Origin: JAJYKC01 sp035545735 | GTDB taxonomy: Bacteria; Acidobacteriota; Terriglobia; Bryobacterales; Bryobacteraceae | Assembly (NCBI GenBank): GCA_035545735.1 | Contig: DASZXS010000068.1 | Coordinates: 163,408 to 227,407, forward strand | Direction of reading: 5' to 3' | Length of the DNA: 64,000 nt | In this document: in pieces, positions 17,701 through 24,821 of the stretch | Layout: every line of letters begins with the position of its first letter | Numbering within the stretch: position 1 is the first letter of the stretch | The notes under the pieces: generated by a model | Told to the model about the DNA's origin: nothing | The model's input: only the letters and a program-made list of their open reading frames with translations | Databases searched by the model: none | Made by a program: the position numbers and the translations under genes

Positions 17701-18318
17701 GAGCCCGGGCTGGACTCGGGAAATCGTCCCGCCGAAACGGTCCACGTAGGAGATTCCATCGAGGGTCATCTCCGTGGCTCCCACTTTCATTCCGTTGGTC
17801 CGCGTATTGCCGCCGCCGCCTTCCACTCCGGCGGTCAGCCCGAACAAGTTCGAGACCTGACGGCCATTGAGAGGTAAATCGTGAATCCGCACGGCGTCCT
17901 TCACATCACTAACCTGCGCGCCTTCGGTGGCGACAATGGGCGTGGCTCCGGTTACTTGCACGGTCGCCTGCAGACTGCCGATCTCCATGGCTGGATTTAC
18001 CACTACGATCGCGCCTGCTTCGACGAGCAGGTTGCCTTCCCACCGCTTAAAACCGTTCGCTTCCACGGTCAACTGGTAGGGCCCAATCCGCACGCCGCCG
18101 AAGTAATAAACGCCGGCCGAGTTCGTTTTGCCGGTTTGGATGACGCCGGTGGAAGTATTCTCCAGAGTGACTTTGACGTCCGGAAGTACGGCTTGTGTGC
18201 TGTCCTCTACAATTCCCCGCACTGTGCCGAGGCCCGTCTGAGCGATGACAGGAACCGCGAAGAGGGTTACGGCAGCGCCGCACTTTCTAGCGAGGTGCAA
18301 GAAAGCGATTGAATTCAT
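14707..18318 (-). CDS. Oar-like TonB-dependent receptor with carboxypeptidase-regulatory domain
   Basis: A 1203-residue outer-membrane receptor. After a signal peptide ending near VIAQT comes a CarboxypepD_reg beta-sandwich (about 28-105, GTVRGIVEDSTQAVLPDVKV), a plug region (about 125-240, with VKDAVRIHDLPLNGRQV), and a long beta-barrel ending FSARMEW with a terminal aromatic residue. This architecture is abundant in acidobacteria and Bacteroidota for import of oligosaccharides or other large nutrients. No canonical TonB box was identified with certainty. First gene of an operon in which all four junctions overlap or are two bases apart. A sigma70-like promoter lies at 18353-18381. The cargo is unknown; the downstream hydrolases suggest a substituted polysaccharide. 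Confidence 0.9.
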   Translation of the reverse strand: MNSIAFLHLARKCGAAVTLFAVPVIAQTGLGTVRGIVEDSTQAVLPDVKVTLENTSTGVIQTGKTNSAGVYYFGGVRIGPYQLTVEANGFKRWEGNLLVEAGAIVVVNPAMEIGSLQATVQVTGATPIVATEGAQVSDVKDAVRIHDLPLNGRQVSNLFGLTAGVEGGGGNTRTNGMKVGATEMTLDGISYVDRFGGTISRVQPGLDTIQEFRIETAGSGAQFSRPATIEMVTRSGTNALHGAVFETFRNNADGLRARQRQDGNTAAKLIRNEYGGWVGGPVILPHLYNGKNKTFFLFDWEGAKVRQNQFGTTGVATPSMWNGDLSNITDTSGDKITLYDPLSTTSTGVRLPFQNNVIPTNRLSAYAKIFESVSPLPNGPNAGGNPWTDLNFQAYYPVTQDQHSLTIKIDHNFSEKDTISGRFTDSPFSGKQYGGKYGFPPPGCTNCGGTARQDYSVYSSYVRWNHVFSPTLLNELQVSNHRSGANYGTLGDSTKWADKLGLPNPFGVTGWPTVYTDAYNMFYGGGWDGDNKNFQYLTAFEVSDGVTWVKGKHTIKAGFKGRQEFNNVNQLQQAQGSHSFYANWTALYDPSSESATPYTGSGFAELLLGLPTALRDQYNRGYFYFQQKEIGAYVNDTWKLGRRLTVDLGLRWDHWTTYHEKYDRLVNLDPSNYVNSFQVISPHGTTIDSLPNIPSGVLGSWQARGLSWVTANSVSGFPGALVPDTWGDWGPRLAAAYQITNKWVLRAGYGIYYWPTPLSQILAASRTNPPLNLNFVNHLDTANGTFFNRALLISPTSNDYLPNATVNVTGIQGISQTAQTIYVMDPHNWNDNRMQQWELTLERELTRNTSLRLSYIGNHGSNLEQRVAFSSPQSQLNYQMQTGLAAQTNADLRRPNPNWNGLDVAHVGYSNSNSFQVEVQRRFSNGLAFQWFFTHNHIMTTADESGFGSGGGNSLVPMNSTILGNPNLTFDQRLRLVYANSASVPPQRISWNGIYELPFGKGKRFAGHVSRAGNAVVGGWQVAFIGTWQSGNWSSVATNEYLFGNPTLDSGQRLTMNIFGQTQMLYFKGDFDPTQATNVNQSQLQQLVPADRSQRVLRPVGPNFSNQIPFVLANGQVRNTTITDNLSWNPQNFFLGPGQWNEDFSIFKYFDITETARVRFTADFFNVLNHPVDIAPNRNTGLINLSQQANDPRIIQFSARMEW

Positions 18319-18352
18319 ACGCTTTTCCCCCGTCCGTGATCGAATTTGGTCA

Positions 18353-18381
18353 AGCGTAACCGAGTTTCAAATCTCTGTCAA
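18353..18381 (-). promoter_or_regulatory. sigma70-like promoter of the TonB receptor operon
   Basis: On the minus strand a consensus TTGACA (-35, 18381-18376) is followed after exactly 17 bases by TACGCT (-10, 18358-18353). The predicted start of transcription is near 18346, giving a leader of about 28 bases containing a GGGGGA purine run before the ATG at 18318. No other promoter-like sequence is visible in the 190 bases separating this gene from the divergent ADOP permease. Confidence 0.6.
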
Positions 18382-18509
18382 GAACTATGTGGCGGTCCTG
18401 TGGACACAGACGATGGCGGTGGCCGGAGACGGCCGGGTAGCGCGGGGGCCTCTCGTAGCAGACGAGCATTTCTTGGAACTCCCAAGCGTTCTCCGTCGTA
18501 AAAGACGGC

Positions 18510-20978
18510 ATGGAGACATTTGCCGCCGATGTCCGGCATGCCCTGCGCATGTTATGGAAGAGTCCGGGGTTCACCGCGATTGCGGTCGCCGCGCTCGCCC
18601 TGGGTATAGGCGCCAATACGGCTATCTTCACCGTGGTCAACGCGGTTCTGCTGAAGCCTCTGCCCTATCCCGATTCCTCCCGGATTGTGTACGTGCACCG
18701 GACGTACCCGCAGGGAATCGGTGACTCGGCCTCGGTCCCCAAGTTCACCGCCTGGAAGGCCGGTGCAACCCTTTTGCAGGACATGGCGGCCTATGACTTC
18801 TCTGGCCCGGGACTCAACCTCGCCGGAGGCGATCGGCCCCAGCAGATCAAGGGTATACACGTCTCGAAGGACTATTTCCGCCTGTTTGGCGCGGGCGCGG
18901 TGCTGGGACGCACCTTCCTGCCGGAGGAAGACCGGCCCGGAAGCGCGAGAGTGGCGGTGCTCAGCAACGGGATTTGGAAGAGGCAGTTCGGGGGCGACCG
19001 CTCCATCATCGGCCGGTCCATCGTCTTGAGCGGCGACCAATATACGGTTGTAGGGGTACTCGGTCCCGGGTTCCGGCCGGAACCGCCCTCCGATGTATGG
19101 CTGCCGTTACAGGCTGACCCGGCCAGCACCAACCAGGCGCACTATCTGATGGTGGCCGCCCGCCTCAAACCGGGCGCAACGTTGAGCCAGACGAATGCGC
19201 AGTTGAAGGTTGTCGCGGCGCAGTTCCGCAAGGATCATCCGCAATCCATGGACAAAGACGAAACCGCGAGCGTGACGCCCCTGCAACAGCAAATGACCGG
19301 GGACGTGAGGCCGGCCCTCCTGATTCTTACGGGCGCCGTTTGCCTGGTGCTACTGATCGCCTGCGCGAACGTCGCGAACTTATTGCTGGCGCGGGCGTCC
19401 GGCCGGCAAAGAGAACTGGCGATTCGCGCGGCAATCGGCGCGGGCCGGGGGCGCATCGTCCGGCAGCTACTGACCGAGAGCGTGCTGCTCGCCGCCCTGG
19501 GAGCCATCTTCGGTCTGGCGCTCGGTTTTTGGGGTGTCCGCGCGCTGCTCGCGCTCAGTCCCGGCGATCTTCCCCGTCTTGGGGACGCCGGAGCGGACGT
19601 CTCGCTCGATTGGGCCGTCCTGCTCTACACCGTGGGCATCGCCTTCGTTACCGGCATCCTGTTTGGCGTTTTTCCGGCGCTGCATGCCTCGCGCCCCGAT
19701 TTGAACGCCACGCTGAAAGAAACCAGCAGCCGCTCCGGAACCGGAATGAGGCAAAACAAGACGCGCGGCTTCCTCGTTGTAAGTGAAATGGCTCTGGCGA
19801 TGATCCTGCTCGTAGGCGCGGCCCTGTTAATTCGCACATTCAGCGGTCTGCGCGACGTGAACCCCGGAATTTCGACGGATCACATTCTCACCATGCAGAC
19901 GGCGATGGCCGGTTCGCGATATGCCACCACCGCGCAAATGGAGAACCTGGAGCGCCAGGTGGTGCGGCGCGTCGAATCGCTCCCCGCGGTGATTGCCGCG
20001 GCTCCCACTGTGGTTCTTCCTCTTCAAAACATCGGCCTCGATCTACCCATTCGAATCGCGGGCAGACCGCCCGCCGCCGGCAGCCCTTACAACGGCGACG
20101 AGTTCTGGCGTTTTGCCGGCCCCCGGTATTTCGACGTATTTCAAATCGGCCTCCTGCGCGGGCGAAAATTCACCGAGCAGGACACCCTGAAATCGGCGCC
20201 GGTTGTCATCGTCAATCAGGCTTTTGCGGAGAAATACTGGCCCAAACAAGATCCCCTGGGACAGCAGATGAGCATCGGCGGGAGCCAGCTTGGACCCGAG
20301 TTTGAGGATCCGCCGAGAGAGGTAGTCGGCATCGTGGCCAATGTGCACGAAGACGGACTGAGCCGTCCGCTGCCTCCGGTGATGTACATTCCCGCCGCTC
20401 AAGTCGCGGACGGCCTCACGCGTTTCGCGAATTCGGCGCTCCCTCTCAACTGGGTCGTGCGCACCAAGGGAGACCCTCTGGCTCTGTCGCAGTCCATCCA
20501 GCAGGCGTTTCTTTCCGTCGATGCGCAGCTTCCCATTGCGAAAATCGAAACCATGGAGAAAATCGCGAGCCGGAGCATGGCGCGCGAGAACTTCAATATG
20601 CTGCTGCTGACCATCTTTGCCGGAATCGCCGTGTCGCTTGCGGCCATCGGAATTTACGGCCTCATGTCGTACTCGGTGGAGCAGCGGACGAACGAGATCG
20701 GTATCCGCATGGCTCTCGGAGCCGAGCGTGGCGACATGCTGCGAATGGTGATCCGCCAGGGGATGCTGCTTGCCGGGACCGGCGTGGTGATTGGTCTGGC
20801 CGCGGCGTACGGCCTGACGCGCCTGCTCGCTCGGATGTTGTTCGGCGTGAAGCCGGATGATCCGGCGACATTTCTTGCCGTCGCCGCCGTTCTTGCGGTG
20901 GTGGCGCTGATCGCATCCTTCGTTCCCGCGTACCGCGCTACCAAAATCGATCCGCTCGTCGCTCTCCGCTACGAGTAG
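18510..20978 (+). CDS. ADOP-type ABC transporter permease (MacB/FtsX family), second copy
   Basis: An 822-residue paralogue of the permease at 832-3276, with the same plan: LRMLWKSPGF and a first helix, a large periplasmic domain, the central FtsX core (IACANVANLLLARASGR), a second periplasmic domain and a C-terminal core with VEQRTNEIGIRMALGAER, ending RATKIDPLVALRYE. Again no ATPase gene is adjacent. It is transcribed away from the TonB receptor operon, and the family is frequent in acidobacteria in many copies per genome, so sequence alone gives no substrate. Just after the stop, a 15-base segment of its own 3' end is duplicated (20984-20998). Confidence 0.9.
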   Translation: METFAADVRHALRMLWKSPGFTAIAVAALALGIGANTAIFTVVNAVLLKPLPYPDSSRIVYVHRTYPQGIGDSASVPKFTAWKAGATLLQDMAAYDFSGPGLNLAGGDRPQQIKGIHVSKDYFRLFGAGAVLGRTFLPEEDRPGSARVAVLSNGIWKRQFGGDRSIIGRSIVLSGDQYTVVGVLGPGFRPEPPSDVWLPLQADPASTNQAHYLMVAARLKPGATLSQTNAQLKVVAAQFRKDHPQSMDKDETASVTPLQQQMTGDVRPALLILTGAVCLVLLIACANVANLLLARASGRQRELAIRAAIGAGRGRIVRQLLTESVLLAALGAIFGLALGFWGVRALLALSPGDLPRLGDAGADVSLDWAVLLYTVGIAFVTGILFGVFPALHASRPDLNATLKETSSRSGTGMRQNKTRGFLVVSEMALAMILLVGAALLIRTFSGLRDVNPGISTDHILTMQTAMAGSRYATTAQMENLERQVVRRVESLPAVIAAAPTVVLPLQNIGLDLPIRIAGRPPAAGSPYNGDEFWRFAGPRYFDVFQIGLLRGRKFTEQDTLKSAPVVIVNQAFAEKYWPKQDPLGQQMSIGGSQLGPEFEDPPREVVGIVANVHEDGLSRPLPPVMYIPAAQVADGLTRFANSALPLNWVVRTKGDPLALSQSIQQAFLSVDAQLPIAKIETMEKIASRSMARENFNMLLLTIFAGIAVSLAAIGIYGLMSYSVEQRTNEIGIRMALGAERGDMLRMVIRQGMLLAGTGVVIGLAAAYGLTRLLARMLFGVKPDDPATFLAVAAVLAVVALIASFVPAYRATKIDPLVALRYE

Positions 20979-20998
20979 AGCTTGTCGCTCTCCGCTAC
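20958..20998 (+). repeat. 15-base direct repeat at the ADOP gene end
   Basis: GTCGCTCTCCGCTAC occurs at 20958-20972, inside the last codons of the permease, and again exactly at 20984-20998 beyond the stop, 26 bases apart. The spacing is not a multiple of three, so the copy is out of frame and adds no coding sequence. It looks like a small local duplication. Confidence 0.7.
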
Positions 20999-21091
20999 CG
21001 GTAAAACGAATGCTCTACAATCTGATTCATGCCCGGCGTTCCGTTTGGTTCCCCTGAGAAGTTCCCCTCGGCGTGGATCGGGTAGCGGCGC

Positions 21092-23128
21092 ATGCTCGAA
21101 CGTGCAGGCAAGCTGCTATTCGGTTGCGCCATCTTCTCCAGTTCACTGCTTCTGTTCCTGATTCAGCCGGTATTCGCCAAGCTGATCCTGCCCTGGTTCG
21201 GCGGATCGGCTGCCGTTTGGATTGTTTGCCTGGTGTTCTTTCAATCCGCGCTGCTGGCGGGTTATCTTTATTCCCATCTGCTGACCAGCCGCCTTGCTCC
21301 AGCCCCGCAATCCTGGATTCATATCGCTCTACTTGCCGCCTCGCTATTCCTGCTTCCCGTAATTCCCGGCGCATTCTGGAAACCGGCGCAGGGGAGCGCC
21401 GACCCGGCGTGGGCCATTCTTCTGCTGCTGATCGCCGTGCTGGGTCTCCCGTATTTTCTGCTGTCCACTACCACTCCGCTGCTGCAGGTCTGGTACACGC
21501 GCAAGTACGCCGGGCCTCCTCCCTACCGGCTTTTCGCGCTTTCAAACGCCGCATCGCTGCTCGCCCTGGCGAGCTATCCGTTTTGGATTGAGCCGAGCCT
21601 CCCCACGCGCGCCCAGGCGTCATGGTGGTCGGGGGCCTTCGCGGTTTTCGCCATCGTCTGCGCGCTCATTGCTTTCAGCGGCCGCCGTTCGCCGGCTGTC
21701 GAACCTCGTGCCGCGGCTTCCCGGCGCTCCCTTTCTCGCTCCTCCGCGATCACGTGGGCGCTGCTCGCGGCGGCTGGTTCGATGATGCTGCTTGCCACCA
21801 CCAATCAGCTCACCCAGAACGTCGCCGCGGTTCCGCTGCTCTGGATTCTTCCCCTGGCGTTCTATCTCCTGTCCTTTGTGCTGTGTTTCGAGAGCGTGCG
21901 ATGGTACCGGCGCTGGCTCTATTTGCGGCTTTTGGCGCTGGTGATCGGCTCGGTGGGCTACGCCATCTACGATATCCAGACCGGCGAGGCGATCGTCATC
22001 GCAGTCCCGATCTTTGTGCTTGGGCTCTTTGTCTGCTGCATGTATTGCCACGGAGAACTCAGCCTGCGCAAGCCGGATGCGGCAGGGTTAACGCTGTTCT
22101 ACCTGATGATCGCGCTCGGCGGCGCCGCGGGGGCGATCATGATCGGGTTGGTTGCCCCGCACGTCTTCGCCGGGACTTACGATCTCTCGTTCGCGCTGTT
22201 ATGCGTGGCCGCTCTGGCGCTGGCCCTGAACTGGAGTGGCGGATGGCCCCAGCGCCTTCTCTGGACCACCGCCGTTTTCGCCACAATTTTTGTTTTTACT
22301 TCGCAGGTTCGGGGCTATCACAAGGAAGCTCTTGTGCTGATGCGAAGCTTTTATGGCTCGCTCCGAGTGGTCGAGACTTCCATGAATGGAGCCGAGGTGC
22401 GCAAGCTATATCACGGAACGGTGCAGCATGGCTCGCAATACTACGCGGCGGGCCACCGGATGACTCCCACCAGTTATTACGGCGAGGATTCCGGCGTGGG
22501 ACTCGCGATGCGGTTTGCGGCGAACGGACCGAAGCGGGCCGGCATGATCGGACTTGGTACCGGCACTCTCGCCGCCTACGGCAATCCCGGCGACTACTTT
22601 CATTTCTACGAAATCAATCCGCAGGTGATTTCCATCGCGGGGTCGCTGTTCTCCTACACGCGCGAGACTCCGGCGCGGGTTGAGATCACTCCCGGCGACG
22701 CCCGTCTTTCGCTGGAGGCCGAGCCGCCGCAGAACTTTGATGTCCTGGTGGTGGACGCGTTTTCCGGCGATGCCATTCCCGTGCATCTGCTGACTCGCGA
22801 AGTCTTCGCGCTATACCTGCGGCACTTGCGGCCCGGCGGAGTGCTCGCGGTCCACGTCTCCAACCAATATCTCGATCTCGCTCCCATCGTGCGGGAGATC
22901 GCCGCCCGGTACAATCTGCCCGCGGTTCTGGTCCGCACACCCGACGATGACGACGAATTGCTCGACGCGGCCGATTGGGTGCTGCTCAGCCGCAACCGGA
23001 GCTTTCTCGAACGCAAGGAAGTCTCCGGCGCTTCCGCGGAGATTCCGCTGCGCCCGAACCTGCGGATGTGGACGGACGATTACAACAATCTTTTCCAGGT
23101 GTTGAAGCTGGTCCGCGGCGACCGTTAG
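21092..23128 (+). CDS. multi-pass membrane protein fused to a spermidine-synthase-like domain
   Basis: A 678-residue protein. The first 400 residues hold about 10-12 transmembrane segments, starting with SSSLLLFLIQPVFAKLILPWFGG, the typical start of fused membrane/spermidine synthase proteins. The C-terminal domain (about 425-670) has the aminopropyltransferase-like Rossmann core: a GTVQHG strand, HRMTPTSYYGEDSGVG, a glycine loop MIGLGTGTLAAYG, the acidic strand end YEINPQV, GDARL and VVDAFSGDAIPVHLL. Free spermidine synthases use decarboxylated SAM; whether the fused forms make polyamines is unsettled. No polyamine-pathway gene is nearby. The gene is alone, convergent with the TPR gene that ends 10 bases away. 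Confidence 0.8.
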   Translation: MLERAGKLLFGCAIFSSSLLLFLIQPVFAKLILPWFGGSAAVWIVCLVFFQSALLAGYLYSHLLTSRLAPAPQSWIHIALLAASLFLLPVIPGAFWKPAQGSADPAWAILLLLIAVLGLPYFLLSTTTPLLQVWYTRKYAGPPPYRLFALSNAASLLALASYPFWIEPSLPTRAQASWWSGAFAVFAIVCALIAFSGRRSPAVEPRAAASRRSLSRSSAITWALLAAAGSMMLLATTNQLTQNVAAVPLLWILPLAFYLLSFVLCFESVRWYRRWLYLRLLALVIGSVGYAIYDIQTGEAIVIAVPIFVLGLFVCCMYCHGELSLRKPDAAGLTLFYLMIALGGAAGAIMIGLVAPHVFAGTYDLSFALLCVAALALALNWSGGWPQRLLWTTAVFATIFVFTSQVRGYHKEALVLMRSFYGSLRVVETSMNGAEVRKLYHGTVQHGSQYYAAGHRMTPTSYYGEDSGVGLAMRFAANGPKRAGMIGLGTGTLAAYGNPGDYFHFYEINPQVISIAGSLFSYTRETPARVEITPGDARLSLEAEPPQNFDVLVVDAFSGDAIPVHLLTREVFALYLRHLRPGGVLAVHVSNQYLDLAPIVREIAARYNLPAVLVRTPDDDDELLDAADWVLLSRNRSFLERKEVSGASAEIPLRPNLRMWTDDYNNLFQVLKLVRGDR

Positions 23129-23138
23129 CGATGGACCG

Positions 23139-24821
23139 CTACTCGGCCGCCGGACGTCCTTTGAGCAGTCCCACTTTTTGCAGTATACGCCGCACTTTCT
23201 TCGGCGAAATGGAAAGGCGCGAGGCCACCCGGGCGATCTTCCGGTCTTCCGCTTCCCAAACTTTCGGGATGATGATCTCCGCGAACTCGTCGGAGATTTG
23301 CCGGAACGTCTTCTCGCCGACCACGCCCTGGGACCAGGCGCGCAAGGTCGCGTCGATGCTGCCGCCCACCAGCAGCTTCGCTTTCAACATCTGGAGTTCA
23401 TCCCACAAATAGTCGTAGTCGTCGGGTTTTAATAATGCCGACGCCTGGCTGCAGCTTTGAGAGGCCAGATCGCGCGCGTTGAAAAACGGGTTGCAATGCG
23501 TCAGCCCCTCCCAGGTGTAGGCGCGGGCCAGCAGCCAGCGGTTCTGTGTGTGCTTGGCCGCCTCCACCGCTTCGCGGGCGTAGTCGCGCGCAAGCTGCGC
23601 GTGCCGTCCGGGATTCGAGCCTTCTTCAATCCCTTCATCGAGCTTCGCATGCTCCACCATGCACTGCAGAATGCGCGCCCGCGACATCAGAATATAGTCC
23701 TGCTTCTGATGCCCGAGTTCGTACGCTTCGCCGGCTTCGATCTCCGCCTGCTCCAGCTCGCCGCCGTCCAGGTAGAGATATCCGCGATCGATCCGAACCG
23801 TCCCGCTGCCGCGATGGTGCGGCAAGGAGTGGTAGATCAAGGCCGCTTCGCCGAGCGCGGCGAGCGCCTCCTGCCTCAGTTCTTCAAAACGGCGCCGGTA
23901 GGACGCCTCCGTCGAAGCGGCGCCGCCTTTGATGGCACTCCCTGGGTTCTTCGGGCCTTCTTTTCTCCGGCGTGTCAGCGCGTCATCCAACTGCCGGCGG
24001 ATTTGCAGCGCGATCAGCCTCTTCACCGTGGCGATATTCGCCAGGGTGCGGGCGTAATTCCGGTGGCGCGGGTCGCGCTTCCGGTACGCTTCAATCGCCT
24101 CCTCGAAGTGAGCGATGGCGGGTTCGTACCGCCCTTCACGCCGGGCCAGGCGGCCGTAGGCGGAATGGATATTGCCCAGCGTGATGTAATCGTCTGTCGC
24201 GCCCAGCACCTGTTCGGCTTCCTGCAGCACGCGAATCGATTCTTTGTACTTGCCCTTTTGAAAATAAAGCCAGCTTTCAAGCACCTGCATCAGCGCGGCT
24301 AGAGGCTCATAGCCGAGCTCGCGCGCCAGGGCGCATCCTTTGGTGACGCACTCCAGTGCCTGGTCGTATTCCGCCTGGTATCGCCGGCAGCGCGCCTTCC
24401 AGAAATAGGCGATTGCGAGCAGTTCCTTGTCGCCCGCTTCTTCCCCGGTGGAAAGGATGAAATCCAGATGCCGGATCGCTTCCTCGGCCTCTTCCTCCGC
24501 CATTGCCACCAGCGCTTCGCTGATCCTGAGCTGCAGATAATCGGCCAGCGGGAGATGGGATCGTGAATCCTTGGGGAATCGTTCCAGAATATTCCGCACC
24601 GTCGCCGGGCCGGCGTAGCCCGAATCGACCCATCGCGCCACCACCCCGAGGCTGGCCGCGCCCTGAGGGGTGGTGCTGTCCAGCGCCTCCACCGCCTCCT
24701 GATTTTGTTCGAGGTAATCGAGGCCGCTGCTGATGCGCCGCATCGCCAGGTCCGAACGCAGACGACGCAGGAACGTGTTCCAGTTCATCACCTCGGGCGC
24801 TTCGATGGTTTGAGAGCGCAT
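23139..24821 (-). CDS. TPR protein with C-terminal Fis-like helix-turn-helix
   Basis: A 560-residue soluble protein made almost wholly of helical TPR-like repeats (for example KELLAIAYFWKARCRRYQAE and NIHSAYGRLARREGRYEPAI), with no signal peptide or membrane segment. The final 35 residues read AEDRKIARVASRLSISPKKV..RILQKVGLLKG, a Fis/NtrC-type DNA-binding helix-turn-helix placed at the very C-terminus. A charged low-complexity loop lies near residues 310-330. The ATG overlaps the malate synthase stop as TGATG, so the two are translationally coupled; an upstream in-frame extension to 25112 would lie inside aceB and is rejected. A regulatory role connected with aceB or the glyoxylate shunt is inferred from this coupling alone. 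Confidence 0.75.
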   Translation of the reverse strand: MRSQTIEAPEVMNWNTFLRRLRSDLAMRRISSGLDYLEQNQEAVEALDSTTPQGAASLGVVARWVDSGYAGPATVRNILERFPKDSRSHLPLADYLQLRISEALVAMAEEEAEEAIRHLDFILSTGEEAGDKELLAIAYFWKARCRRYQAEYDQALECVTKGCALARELGYEPLAALMQVLESWLYFQKGKYKESIRVLQEAEQVLGATDDYITLGNIHSAYGRLARREGRYEPAIAHFEEAIEAYRKRDPRHRNYARTLANIATVKRLIALQIRRQLDDALTRRRKEGPKNPGSAIKGGAASTEASYRRRFEELRQEALAALGEAALIYHSLPHHRGSGTVRIDRGYLYLDGGELEQAEIEAGEAYELGHQKQDYILMSRARILQCMVEHAKLDEGIEEGSNPGRHAQLARDYAREAVEAAKHTQNRWLLARAYTWEGLTHCNPFFNARDLASQSCSQASALLKPDDYDYLWDELQMLKAKLLVGGSIDATLRAWSQGVVGEKTFRQISDEFAEIIIPKVWEAEDRKIARVASRLSISPKKVRRILQKVGLLKGRPAAE

